A stretch of DNA of 16,914 nt from JBMORL01 sp049322335 (GCA_049322335.1 JBMORL010000052.1:1-16914); one strand, 5' to 3'; positions 1 through 7,804 are shown, counted from the first letter of the stretch. Made by a program: numbers and translations. Notes: a model not told the origin generated them from the letters alone.

Positions 1-14
1 GGGAGAATAATGTA

Positions 15-281
15 ATGATAAAAATTCCCTTTGAGCGTTATTTTTTGAGTGAAGATAACTCGAAACTGGCAGAAAAACTATATGAAATAGAAGTCCGCGA
101 TCCCGAAACCAATATGTATATAGAAGTAGCTGTTAACAACGGAGAATCATTATTAAAAGATATTTATGTAGACAGCATTCCCCTGCAAACGTTTTTGAAT
201 GAGTTGTCGGAAGAAGAACGGAAAGAGATTGAAAAAAATTATGAGGACGGGAATTTCAGGAGGAGGAGGAGGTTGAGATAA
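15..281 (+). CDS. small hypothetical acidic protein with Arg-rich tail
   Basis: An 88-residue protein that I do not recognise. The body is acidic and probably soluble, with no signal peptide or membrane segment. A Glu/Lys-rich helix lies at about residues 63-78. The protein ends in a basic tail of five consecutive Arg residues, all AGG codons, followed by Leu-Arg. The ATG at 15 overlaps a TAA at 13-15 in another frame, so it may be translationally coupled to a gene lying off the left edge. The next gene follows after about 50 bp on the same strand. Function is unknown; a real gene is likely because its codon pattern is coherent over its whole length. Confidence 0.6.
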   Translation: MIKIPFERYFLSEDNSKLAEKLYEIEVRDPETNMYIEVAVNNGESLLKDIYVDSIPLQTFLNELSEEERKEIEKNYEDGNFRRRRRLR

Positions 282-330
282 ATTCTAATGAATCTAAATC
301 TGAGGCTTAAATATTTAATATTTTAATTTG

Positions 331-1077
331 ATGATTGAATTAAACTACAAATTATCATTAATCAAATATTCGCGAAGCATTTTTGTAGTTTTATTCTTAT
401 CTACCTTTATTGATTCACCTGCTCAGACAGCTCAATATTGGAAAAAAGAAAAAAAAATTAATACCCAAAAACACCAGCAAATTCATCCCAAAGGGCAGAA
501 ATGGATAAAACTAAATCATCTCAGAATGTTGACAGATGAAGTTCAGGTATTTTATGAGTTCCCGATAAATGATACCAATTCCATTGAAATAAAAAGTGGC
601 TTGATTTACTCCAATCCGGTAGCACAGTATTTTGCAGGAGGCTATTTCTTTTCTCCTTATTTTTATCCGAGTGGTTTTTTTATTGGTGGTGGGTACAGAA
701 TGTACCTGGAAAACAGCAAATATATTCAATTCAATGCTCACTATAAATACAAAGGCTATGATACAAAATCGTTCTGGACTGGCGGAATGAGTGGCACTAA
801 TTATGAAAATTATATCTACCTTAATCAGTTTTTCAATATTACCGGATTGCAGGTGAATTTCGGAAAAATTATAAAAACCAAATCATCTATAATAAAAGAC
901 AAGTTTTTTGGATTCGGACTAAATTTTATGCACGTCAAAACAAATTATATCAGAAGCTATCCGTGTCACTTCTACGGATGTGGAGTTCCCGATGATGATA
1001 AACTGGAGTGGGATAATGGTTTTTACTTAATTCCAACCATTCATATTGGATCAAAATTATGCAGACAGATGAATTGA
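331..1077 (+). CDS. exported hypothetical protein, tandem paralog A
   Basis: A 248-residue protein of unknown function. An in-frame TTG at 328 is possible, but the ATG at 331 is preferred. Residues 1-32 look like a signal peptide: basic residues, then a hydrophobic run (IFVVLFLSTF) and an SPAQ cleavage site. The mature part is rich in Tyr, Phe, Gly and Asn with alternating hydrophobic residues, as in outer-membrane beta-barrels of Bacteroidota. It shares many blocks with the next gene: LTDEVQ (about 67-72), YSNP (93-96), FSPYFYP (107-113), YKYKGYDTK (138-146), FWTGG (148-152), KTNYIRS (203-209), WDNG (227-230) and YLIPT (232-236). The two genes are therefore a local duplication. Barrel identity is an inference; no family name can be given. 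Confidence 0.8.
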   Translation: MIELNYKLSLIKYSRSIFVVLFLSTFIDSPAQTAQYWKKEKKINTQKHQQIHPKGQKWIKLNHLRMLTDEVQVFYEFPINDTNSIEIKSGLIYSNPVAQYFAGGYFFSPYFYPSGFFIGGGYRMYLENSKYIQFNAHYKYKGYDTKSFWTGGMSGTNYENYIYLNQFFNITGLQVNFGKIIKTKSSIIKDKFFGFGLNFMHVKTNYIRSYPCHFYGCGVPDDDKLEWDNGFYLIPTIHIGSKLCRQMN

Positions 1078-1223
1078 ACTATTTTTTTCCTTTAGAATGA
1101 ATTCACATTTCAGAATCTCACATACAATAATCACAGCCTGCTTTTACTTTGACAGGCTTAAAAAGAGGTGCTAAATTTAAACTACATAGTTTGAAATAAA
1201 AATAAACTGAAAGCATAAATAAA

Positions 1224-2006
1224 TTGAAATATTCTTTTAAATATAATTTTTACAAAAATACTTTTTTGCTGCTAACTCCTTTTACCGGGTTTATGCTTCT
1301 GTGTTACCTGAATGCATTTTCATCAGGTGGATGCTACATGGAAATAAAGAATAAAATACTTTTTAGTATTGACGATAGCACAAAAATGAGTACTATACCG
1401 GATATTGATTACAGGTGGATAAAAATTAATCCCGGCAGATTACTTACTGATGAAGTACAAATCATTTATGAAAAATCAATAAACGAATATCATGCCTGGG
1501 AATTCAGAGCCGGATATATTTACTCCAATCCCCTGCTACAGGGAATTGCCGGTGGGTTTTATTTTAGTCCTTATTTTTATCCGAAAGGTTTTTTAGTTGG
1601 CGTTGGATTCAGGATTTATAGAAAAAATGACCGTTACACTCAATACGGAATTTGTTATAAATACAAAGGGTATGACACAAAAGAATTTTGGACCGGAGGA
1701 TTAAGTGGCACTGGTTCGGAAAATTTTATTTACCTGAATCAGTATTTCAATATTCTAACTTTCCAGTTAAGTTTTGGAAGACAACTATTCACCAGGTTAA
1801 ATACATTTCGAGAAAATTATATGGGAGTTGGATTTAACCTTATGTACGCCAAAACAAATTACATCCGCTCAAGCAGATGGAATCCATTTACAGGTGGTTA
1901 TGAGGTAACCGATGAAGACAAACTGAAATGGGACAACGGCATTTACCTGATCCCCACAATGCACATTGGAATTAAATTGGGAAAGAGAATTAAAAGTAAG
2001 GAATAA
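1224..2006 (+). CDS. exported hypothetical protein, tandem paralog B
   Basis: A 260-residue paralog of the preceding gene, with the same motif order (LTDEVQ, YSNP, FSPYFYP, YKYKGYDTK, FWTGG, SGT, KTNYIRS, DEDKLKWDNG, YLIPT, HIG). A TTG start at 1224 is chosen because no ATG lies between it and the upstream in-frame stop at 1203. It also gives a complete signal peptide: Lys/Tyr-rich N-terminus, hydrophobic TFLLL...FMLLCYL, small residues near 30-36. Starting at the ATG at 1293 would remove the basic N-region. A Cys follows Ser-Gly-Gly near residue 37, but this is not a convincing lipobox. The mature domain is predicted to be an outer-membrane beta structure. Function is unknown. Confidence 0.78.
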   Translation: MKYSFKYNFYKNTFLLLTPFTGFMLLCYLNAFSSGGCYMEIKNKILFSIDDSTKMSTIPDIDYRWIKINPGRLLTDEVQIIYEKSINEYHAWEFRAGYIYSNPLLQGIAGGFYFSPYFYPKGFLVGVGFRIYRKNDRYTQYGICYKYKGYDTKEFWTGGLSGTGSENFIYLNQYFNILTFQLSFGRQLFTRLNTFRENYMGVGFNLMYAKTNYIRSSRWNPFTGGYEVTDEDKLKWDNGIYLIPTMHIGIKLGKRIKSKE

Positions 2007-2010
2007 TACC

Positions 2011-2093
2011 GCCACAGATTTTACAGATTTACACAGATAAATTTTACGGATTTTTTACGCATTTAATCTGTGGCCATCTGTGTAATCAGTGGC
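2011..2093. repeat. 83-bp palindromic dispersed repeat, copy 1
   Basis: Copy 1 begins GCCACAGATT and ends AATCAGTGGC. It matches copy 2 (3481-3563) at 80 of 83 positions in the same orientation, differing at 2022, 2045 and 2073. The ends are imperfect inverted repeats: GCCACAGAT...ACACAGAT against ATCTGTG...AATCAGTGGC. ACAGAT/ATCTGT words recur inside. Read on the minus strand, its first bases give the last His codon and TGA of the gene at 2086-3462. Similar ACAGATT-rich intergenic repeats are, to my knowledge, widespread in Bacteroidota, but I cannot assign a family name. Confidence 0.85.
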
Positions 2094-3462
2094 TCATTTT
2101 CCTGACAATAACTCTTGTTCCCCGCTTTTTTTCGTTTACCTTGTATTCCGTGGTAAGAAAAAACTGATCTTTTTTACCGGACAATATGGTTTCATCCACG
2201 ATATCAACATGGGAATCCAGATTGGTGGTTTTTACTTTTTTGAAAGCAGCAGAATCCATTTCGTAACAGGAAAAACTATCATTATAAAACACCGTTAGCA
2301 ATAATGAAGTCCTCCTGTTCAGAACATAATAATATTTATTGTTTTCTTTTTCTGTGCTTTCCAGCGGAACGTATCCCAACACTTTTAATCCACCGGGATA
2401 TGAAACAGAAAAAAAACACAATTGCTTTCTTCCTGATGCGTTATGGTAGATTTCACACACTATAACATAATATTCATTCAAGTTATACGATTCCACCCAT
2501 TTGCATTCTGCATCCAGCATCACAAAATCCTTTGCCGTTCCGTTCATCTTGTATTTTTCCTTTAGTAATTCTTTCTCCTGTAATGGCAAAAAATCAAAAA
2601 AACCGGCCAAATCTGAAAGATTATAATATTTATATTGGTTCTTTCCGAATACATAAAATCCCGAAAACTCATTCGGCTTACCAGAATTTTTGGCGTATTT
2701 CCCTACAAATATCGACCCATCATCGATACTGTAGGCATCTCTGTAACAATAATACCCCGGTTCCCCAATCGTAACGGCATCCCACCCGACAATCATGTCC
2801 TGTTGTGTCTTCCAATAAAAATTTGAATATCTGGTTTTGTATGATTCTTTTCGGGGATTGAACATATTTGTATGCAAAGTATAATTACGAACATGAAAAT
2901 TGTATAACAAAAGTCCCTTCTCATTATAAGGAATTTCGCTAAAGAAAGTTTTTCCTTTCGAAACATCCAACACCAGGAAAATAAATTTCCCCTTCCCGGT
3001 TTTCAGGCAAAAAATCCAAAAATCGCTCAACCACGGAAAAGAAAATTCAACTGAGCGCAGAGGAGTTAAATAGATTTCCTTCTTTTTCATTTTCATCGAT
3101 TCAGGATTGAAGGTGTGGAGAACTATTCCGCTTTTCCCATAAATTCCTTCCACCCGGCAATACATACCATTAATGACCATCTCCTCTTTAAACGAATTAG
3201 GAACTTCAAATATACCGGGCACTTCTTCATAAAAATAAGTAAGCGTATCAATAATCGTAAGTGAATCGGATAACACGGTAAAATGTATGCCATTATAAAA
3301 CTCACGAATCATCACCACCCTGGAATCAATATACCTGAAAGAAATATCGCAGGAAGACAATGAATCAGGCTGCCCGGGCAGTTCAATCTTTCTTCCTTCT
3401 TCAGACAATGCTGAAAGGTTCATCTGAAATAAAACAAAAACAAATAATAGTATGCTTTTCAT
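2086..3462 (-). CDS. exported hypothetical protein
   Basis: A 458-residue protein that I do not recognise. The ATG at 3462 is preferred over a TTG two codons upstream. Residues 1-19 form a signal peptide (MKSILLFVFVLFQ, then NLSALS). The rest is rich in Tyr and Phe with many short alternating hydrophobic stretches, which suggests a beta-rich fold, perhaps propeller-like. No catalytic motif or T9SS sorting domain is seen. It lies downstream of the M32 peptidase on the same strand with repeat copy 2 between them, only 18 bp before the ATG. It therefore either depends on upstream transcription or starts inside the repeat. Its last codon and stop (CAC TGA) are repeat copy 1 sequence. Confidence 0.75.
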   Translation of the reverse strand: MKSILLFVFVLFQMNLSALSEEGRKIELPGQPDSLSSCDISFRYIDSRVVMIREFYNGIHFTVLSDSLTIIDTLTYFYEEVPGIFEVPNSFKEEMVINGMYCRVEGIYGKSGIVLHTFNPESMKMKKKEIYLTPLRSVEFSFPWLSDFWIFCLKTGKGKFIFLVLDVSKGKTFFSEIPYNEKGLLLYNFHVRNYTLHTNMFNPRKESYKTRYSNFYWKTQQDMIVGWDAVTIGEPGYYCYRDAYSIDDGSIFVGKYAKNSGKPNEFSGFYVFGKNQYKYYNLSDLAGFFDFLPLQEKELLKEKYKMNGTAKDFVMLDAECKWVESYNLNEYYVIVCEIYHNASGRKQLCFFSVSYPGGLKVLGYVPLESTEKENNKYYYVLNRRTSLLLTVFYNDSFSCYEMDSAAFKKVKTTNLDSHVDIVDETILSGKKDQFFLTTEYKVNEKKRGTRVIVRKMSH

Positions 3463-3480
3463 ATTCAATTACTCAAAAAG

Positions 3481-3563
3481 GCCACAGATTTCACAGATTT
3501 ACACAGATAAATTTAACGGATTTTTTACGCATTTAATCTGTGTCCATCTGTGTAATCAGTGGC
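3481..3563. repeat. 83-bp palindromic dispersed repeat, copy 2
   Basis: Same length and orientation as the copy at 2011-2093, with three substitutions. It lies between the M32 peptidase and the exported hypothetical gene. On the minus strand its beginning supplies the final His (CAC) and TGA stop of the M32 peptidase. The inverted-repeat ends suggest a cruciform or RNA hairpin. Confidence 0.85.
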
Positions 3564-5037
3564 CATACTTTTCCCGCGCATACTCCATAAAATACCCAAA
3601 ATTCAGTTTCTCTCCCGAAATCCTTTCACAAAGTTGCTGCGCTGAGTATTGTTTTCCGTATTGATGAATGTTTTTTCTTAACCATTCCAGCAAGGGTTTC
3701 ATATTGCCACTTTCAATCTCTTTTTCCAAACCGGGAATTTGTTTTTCAGCCGTGGCGAAAAATTGTGCCGCACAAAAACTACCAATAGAATACGTTGGAA
3801 AATAACCAATACTTCCATGGCTCCAGTGTATATCCTGCAAAATACCGTGTGCATCATCGGGCACATCCACTCCAAGATAATGTTTATATTTTTTGTTCCA
3901 CAACTGCGGTAATTCGTTTACCGTTACTTTTCCTTCCATCATCTCCTTCTCCATCTCAAAACGAATAAGAATATGTAAATGGTACGTCAGCTCATCGGCA
4001 TTCGTGCGGATTAATGATGGTTTTACCAGATTCATAGCCCTATAAAACTCTTCTGCCGTTACGTCTTTCAGTTGCTCCGGAAAAATTTCCTGCAGCTTCG
4101 GAAAATTCCCTTTCCAGTAAATCAAACTCCTTCCCACATTATTTTCCCACAACCTCGACTGTGATTCATGTATTCCCAGCGAAACCGCTTCTCCCGATGG
4201 CAAACCGTATTCCGAAACAGGAATTCCCTGTTCGTATAAAGCGTGTCCGCCTTCGTGAATGGTACTCCAGATCATTTCATGTAAATTATCTTCACTGATT
4301 CGTGTAGTAACCCGCACATCGTTAGGATTAAAATGAATGGTAAAAGGATGTGAAGACATATCCTGCCTTCCTGCCGCAAAATCATATCCCATTTGTTTCA
4401 GCAGGTCAATCCCGAAATTCCATTGTTTGTCTTTGTCGTAATGACGATACATAAAATCATCACGTGGCGGAGTTTTTTTGAGAATTTCTTTTACAAATGG
4501 AACCAGTTGCTGTTTAACATCTTCAAAAACTTTTTCTACTTCTTTGGTGGTGAGCCCGGGTTCATATTGATCAAGTAATGCATCGTAGGGATGATCTTTA
4601 TATCCGAGTATCTGCGTTTCTTCTTTTTTCAGCTGCAATAATTTTTCTAGTTTGGGTACGTAGATAGAATAATCGTTTTTGTTTTTCGCTTCCTGCCAGG
4701 CGGTGAAAGTTTCGGCCACCGTCAATGTCATTTTTTGCACAAACTCAGTAGAATATTTTTTCCTGTCGTTGTAATCTTTCAGCGATAATCCGATATTCCG
4801 TTTTTGTTTTGTATCCAGCGAAGCATCGTCTTTCAGTTTTTGCAAAAGCTCACCGAATTTTTTATCGGTGCTCAGCTCATGTGCCATTCCCGCAAGCGTT
4901 GCCAGTTGCTGCCCGCGAATTTCCGCACCTTTTTCGGGCATATAGGTTTCCTGGTCCCACTGCAAAACGGCTGAAGCGTACATCACATCTGCGAGCTGGC
5001 GTAAGTGTTTTGTGTATTCGTTGTAAAGTTTATTCAT
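3556..5037 (-). CDS. M32 family metallocarboxypeptidase (thermostable carboxypeptidase 1-like)
   Basis: A 493-residue zinc carboxypeptidase of MEROPS family M32, which removes C-terminal amino acids from peptides in the cytoplasm. The family hallmarks are present: the HEXXH zinc/catalytic motif as HEGGH at 261-265, the following HESQSRLWEN at 290-299 carrying the next metal ligand region, HPF at 230-232 and the DVRVTTR strand at 240-246. There is no signal peptide, and the length is normal for the family (about 500). ATG start. It lies 39 bp after the DUF423 gene on the same strand, with a GC-rich hairpin in the gap. The stop codon lies in repeat copy 2, so the extreme C-terminus (GH) may differ from that of homologues. 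Confidence 0.95.
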   Translation of the reverse strand: MNKLYNEYTKHLRQLADVMYASAVLQWDQETYMPEKGAEIRGQQLATLAGMAHELSTDKKFGELLQKLKDDASLDTKQKRNIGLSLKDYNDRKKYSTEFVQKMTLTVAETFTAWQEAKNKNDYSIYVPKLEKLLQLKKEETQILGYKDHPYDALLDQYEPGLTTKEVEKVFEDVKQQLVPFVKEILKKTPPRDDFMYRHYDKDKQWNFGIDLLKQMGYDFAAGRQDMSSHPFTIHFNPNDVRVTTRISEDNLHEMIWSTIHEGGHALYEQGIPVSEYGLPSGEAVSLGIHESQSRLWENNVGRSLIYWKGNFPKLQEIFPEQLKDVTAEEFYRAMNLVKPSLIRTNADELTYHLHILIRFEMEKEMMEGKVTVNELPQLWNKKYKHYLGVDVPDDAHGILQDIHWSHGSIGYFPTYSIGSFCAAQFFATAEKQIPGLEKEIESGNMKPLLEWLRKNIHQYGKQYSAQQLCERISGEKLNFGYFMEYAREKYGH

Positions 5038-5051
5038 GCCTCATCCCCCGG

Positions 5052-5072
5052 CCCCTTCTCGTGGAGAAGGGG
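5052..5072. repeat. GC-rich perfect hairpin between DUF423 and M32 genes
   Basis: CCCCTTCTC, a GTG loop, then GAGAAGGGG: a perfect 9-bp stem in a 39-bp intergenic gap, preceded on the plus strand by CCTCATCCCCCGG. It lacks a U-tract in the minus (gene) direction, so a simple intrinsic terminator is doubtful. It could attenuate or stabilise the DUF423-M32 transcript. Its composition resembles a common class of dispersed CCCC...GGGG hairpin repeats. Confidence 0.6.
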
Positions 5073-5076
5073 AGAT

Positions 5077-5469
5077 TTATTTATTTTTGATTATACTTAA
5101 TATTAAAAAAATCCACCCGGCTATCATAAGTATTCCGCCAAAAGGAGTTATCGGGCCGGAAATTTTACCCAGTAATTCAATATTTAAAATGTCTTTTACT
5201 GATAACAGGTAAATGGATCCGCTGAAAAAACATATTCCATAAATAAAAAAACGGCCGGCCCATGTAACATATTCCCATTTAAATCTTTCGTAATGGAGCG
5301 CAACAATAATTAAAGCCAGGGCATGATAGAACTGGTAACGTACACCGGTTTCGAAAGAAGAAAGCTGTTCGGGAGATAATTTTTCCTTTAAGGCATGAGC
5401 GCCTAACGCTCCGAGGATTACGGCTATTAGAGCAAAGACACAACCGGTGACAAATAATTTTTTGTTCAT
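5077..5469 (-). CDS. DUF423 family small integral membrane protein (YgdD-like)
   Basis: A 130-residue membrane protein with four predicted transmembrane segments, at about residues 5-25, 47-60, 70-90 and 108-127. Family features visible are GALGAHAL (20-27), the YQFYHALAL stretch at about 45-53, FSGSIY (82-87) and ITPFGG (107-112). This places it in the DUF423/YgdD inner-membrane family, whose biochemical function is unknown. ATG start at 5469. It is first in a same-strand run with the M32 peptidase. No clear TAnnTTTG box was seen directly upstream. Confidence 0.9.
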   Translation of the reverse strand: MNKKLFVTGCVFALIAVILGALGAHALKEKLSPEQLSSFETGVRYQFYHALALIIVALHYERFKWEYVTWAGRFFIYGICFFSGSIYLLSVKDILNIELLGKISGPITPFGGILMIAGWIFLILSIIKNK

Positions 5470-5542
5470 CGGTTAAAAATACAAAAATCAATGAAGGAAA
5501 GATCCGATCATCAAATCAAACTTCAATAAATTTTCATGACAT

Positions 5543-5764
5543 TCAATTATTCACCACCATCATCTTTTCTCCGTTCTTAGACGGAAAAACCTGCAATGAT
5601 TTTGAATAATTCAAAAGAGAGGTAAGAAGAGTTTCGGGGGCTGAGATCAGATCGTTGGGCAGCAGTTCGGCTGCATTTTCTTCGCCAGCTAAATAATCGT
5701 TAGCTGTTAGTTTGCTTTTCTGATCAGGATGTAAAGAAGAAATTTTGGTAGAGCCATGCTTCAT
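5543..5764 (-). CDS. small hypothetical protein downstream of sigma factor
   Basis: A 73-residue soluble protein that I do not recognise, with no signal peptide or membrane segment. It begins 73 bp after the sigma-factor stop on the same strand, so it is probably cotranscribed. Genes next to ECF sigma factors often encode regulators of that sigma factor, but this protein is short and shows no zinc-binding or membrane anti-sigma features, so that role is only a possibility. The reading frame is open back to the sigma gene without an earlier ATG, so the ATG at 5764 is used. It is also possible that this is not expressed. Confidence 0.5.
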   Translation of the reverse strand: MKHGSTKISSLHPDQKSKLTANDYLAGEENAAELLPNDLISAPETLLTSLLNYSKSLQVFPSKNGEKMMVVNN

Positions 5765-5837
5765 AGGCAGCTTTATTTTGTTGGTGTACAGTAATAACGC
5801 TGCCCTTTTAAGGATATTGTATGGCGGGAAAAAAAAT

Positions 5838-6425
5838 TTATGCCGTCAACGCGATGTCTTTCTCTTCCACCATCTTTCTCAGGTTGATAAGGGCATACCT
5901 CATTCTTCCCAAAGCAGTATTAATACTGACATTCGTAGCTTCAGCTATCTCCTTGAAACTCATATCGCTGTAGTGTCGCATCAGGATTACTTCCCTTTGT
6001 TCTTCGGGCAGGTAATCCACCAGTTTACGCACGTCTTTCAGTATCTGGTCGGTGACCATAACATCCTGTGCATTTTCATCAAGGATACGCACGGTACTGA
6101 AAATATCGTGGTCTTCGTTTTTGGGCTCAACGGTAGGCATTTTCGCGTTTTTGCGGAAAGTGTCTATAATAAGATTATGGCAGATGCGCATCACCCAGGG
6201 AAGAAATTTCCCTTCATCGTTATACTTACCGCTTTTCAGGGTATTGATCACCTTAACAAAGGCATCCTGCATGATGTCTTCGGCCAGCTGGCGGTCTTTG
6301 GTCATTATTACTATATAAGTATAGACACGTTTCTGGTGGCGCTTCAACAGAATTTCGAACGCTTTTTCTTCTCCCTTAAGATATTGGTGAACAAGCTGCG
6401 TGTCATCGAGCGATGTAAGATGCAT
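5838..6425 (-). CDS. ECF subfamily RNA polymerase sigma factor (sigma-70 family)
   Basis: A 195-residue sigma factor. Region 2 spans about residues 10-92, with the core-binding/-10 recognition stretch AEDIMQDAFVKVI (48-60) and WVMRICHNLIIDTFRK (77-92). Region 4 spans about 135-187: LPEEQREVILMRHY, then the helix-turn-helix SFKEIAEATNVSINTALGR (156-174). Regions 3 and 1.1 are missing, as expected for ECF factors. It directs RNA polymerase to a specific promoter set, but the regulon cannot be read here. No membrane anti-sigma gene is adjacent; only a 73-residue unknown protein follows. A well-formed promoter lies about 120 bp upstream of the ATG. Confidence 0.93.
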   Translation of the reverse strand: MHLTSLDDTQLVHQYLKGEEKAFEILLKRHQKRVYTYIVIMTKDRQLAEDIMQDAFVKVINTLKSGKYNDEGKFLPWVMRICHNLIIDTFRKNAKMPTVEPKNEDHDIFSTVRILDENAQDVMVTDQILKDVRKLVDYLPEEQREVILMRHYSDMSFKEIAEATNVSINTALGRMRYALINLRKMVEEKDIALTA

Positions 6426-6549
6426 AACTACTCCTTTTTTAAAGTTTTACTTTAAGTCTTTGAGTAAATGTTATGCTATACGCAGTCCTCCTTTTAAGTT
6501 TATATATCCAAGACGCTAAATCCGGCTTTCGGTTGCATCAGGATGGTTT

Positions 6550-6578
6550 CAAATTTAGGATTTTTTACGAAACTACAA
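6550..6578 (-). promoter_or_regulatory. Bacteroidota-type promoter for the sigma-factor gene
   Basis: Read on the minus strand, TTG (6578-6576) is followed after 18 bp by TAAATTTG (6557-6550), matching the Bacteroidota pattern TTG-N17-23-TAnnTTTG. It would leave a 5' leader of roughly 115-120 nt before the ATG at 6425. Assigned by pattern only. Confidence 0.45.
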
Positions 6579-6644
6579 CGATTATGGCTCCCCCAATCAC
6601 CCTCCTTTTAGCCAAAGGCCCCTTTTATTGAGCCAACGGGCGAA

Positions 6645-7202
6645 CTATTCGGCAGGAAGAGGTTGACTTACCAATTTTTCCATCCATTGGCTATAAGTCA
6701 GGCTATCAATGGTTTCCATGCGTATTTTAGCGTCACGCACCAGGTTAGTATCTTTTCCCGATTCAATCACACGCTGATAATAGGTTTTTGCATCCTCTCT
6801 TTGGTTCATATCAGCATCATAAGTCATAGCCAGCAAATAAGCCACAGAGCCGTTTTTATCATAATCGGGATAATTTTCGAGGATCTTTTTATAGTTCTCC
6901 ACTTTTATCCGGGGCTTATTGATGGCACCGGCAATGTCGCAAGCCAAAAAAAGGTATTGGGGACATTCGGGTTCTCCGGGATACAACCCTACAAAATCAG
7001 TATACATCGCTATCATTTTCATTGCTTTATTTTCATCGGCAATGGTTCCCGATGCGCTGAATAATTCTTTTTCCATAGCCGCAATATCTTCCCTCATCTG
7101 TTCTTTGGATTGCGGTTTGTTTTCTTCCTGCTTTGCAGCCTGCTCGTCAGAACCACAGGAGATAAAAGCAAAAAAGCCAAGTAAAAAAAACAGTTTTTTC
7201 AT
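6645..7202 (-). CDS. TPR-like lipoprotein downstream of def
   Basis: A 185-residue lipoprotein. The signal sequence MKKLFFLLGFFAFISC carries a lipobox ending at Cys16. A charged linker follows, then helical repeats resembling tetratricopeptide units: the MKMIAMYTDFVGLYPGEP segment near 61-78, NYKKILENYPDYDKNGSVAYLLA near 103-125, and AKTYYQRVIESGKD near 138-151. It is probably anchored in the outer or inner membrane with the TPR domain in the periplasm, acting as a scaffold; the partner is unknown. The ATG lies 4 bp after the deformylase stop, so the two are one operon. Deformylase followed by a TPR protein is an arrangement I associate with Bacteroidota genomes. Confidence 0.85.
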   Translation of the reverse strand: MKKLFFLLGFFAFISCGSDEQAAKQEENKPQSKEQMREDIAAMEKELFSASGTIADENKAMKMIAMYTDFVGLYPGEPECPQYLFLACDIAGAINKPRIKVENYKKILENYPDYDKNGSVAYLLAMTYDADMNQREDAKTYYQRVIESGKDTNLVRDAKIRMETIDSLTYSQWMEKLVSQPLPAE

Positions 7203-7206
7203 GGTA

Positions 7207-7776
7207 TTATTTTTTTGGAAATCGCATTTTGTAACTCACATCCACTACTCCTTTGGTGATATTGGCCAGCTTGCCTTTAAGCAACTGTCTTCTGAGCAAA
7301 GAAATTTTTTCCACAAAAAGAACTCCCTGTAAATGGTCGTATTCGTGTTGCACTACGCGGGCGGCATACCCATCATATTGTTCTTTATGGGATTTAAAAT
7401 TCTCGTCCATGTATTCGATAGATATTTTTTCCTTGCGGAATACCTCTTCACGGATTCCGGGAATACTGAGGCAGCCTTCATTAAAAGCCCATTCTTCACC
7501 CTCTTCTTTTTTGATCACAGGATTAATGAACACTTTTTTAAAATCCTTTAGCCCTTCTGTTCCTTCTTCTCCATCCTCAGCAAAGGGACTGGCATCCACC
7601 ACAAACAGCCGGATAGATTTTCCAACCTGGGGAGCGGCCAACCCAACGCCATTGGCTGCATACATGGTTTCAAACATATCGGCAATCACCTGATCGAGGC
7701 CGGGATGTCCTTTCTCTATCTCCTTCGCCACTTTTTTCAGCACCGGATCGCCATAGGCTACAATGGGTAAAACCAT
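7207..7776 (-). CDS. def: peptide deformylase
   Basis: A 189-residue metalloenzyme that removes the formyl group from the N-terminal methionine of nascent proteins. All three family motifs are present: GVGLAAPQ (43-50), EGCLSIPG (100-107, metal ligand Cys102) and QHEYDHLQG (143-151, with metal ligands His144 and His148 and catalytic Glu145). The length is normal, with a small acidic insert near 66-75 (EDGEEGTEGL). ATG start at 7776. It is divergent from icd across a 157-bp region with a long inverted repeat, and is followed after 4 bp by the lipoprotein gene. Confidence 0.98.
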   Translation of the reverse strand: MVLPIVAYGDPVLKKVAKEIEKGHPGLDQVIADMFETMYAANGVGLAAPQVGKSIRLFVVDASPFAEDGEEGTEGLKDFKKVFINPVIKKEEGEEWAFNEGCLSIPGIREEVFRKEKISIEYMDENFKSHKEQYDGYAARVVQHEYDHLQGVLFVEKISLLRRQLLKGKLANITKGVVDVSYKMRFPKK

Positions 7777-7796
7777 CTTTGTTGTTTAATTTCAGG

Positions 7797-7804
7797 CAAA
7801 AGTA
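7797..7804 (-). promoter_or_regulatory. putative -7 box of def
   Basis: On the minus strand the sequence reads TACTTTTG, a match to TAnnTTTG, 21 bp upstream of the def ATG. No TTG is seen at the usual -33 distance; that position is taken up by the inverted-repeat arm. Confidence 0.4.

Noticed and set aside
2011..3563. CRISPR array
   Set aside because: Only two repeat copies about 1.4 kb apart with a gene between them, and no spacer spacing or cas genes.
2011..3563. Composite transposon or IS pair flanking the 458-aa gene
   Set aside because: The repeats carry no transposase, no clear target-site duplication is seen, and the gene between is not a transposase.
3452..3664. Short plus-strand frame through repeat copy 2
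   Set aside because: It reads through the palindromic repeat and the M32 C-terminal region; the protein is repeat-derived and has no support as a gene.
5745..6455. Long open frame (236 codons) antisense to the sigma factor
   Set aside because: The sigma factor on the other strand has all expected motifs; this frame is a shadow rich in His, Phe and Ile.
6663..7332. Open frames antisense to the lipoprotein and def
   Set aside because: They lie opposite well-supported genes and have no recognisable features.
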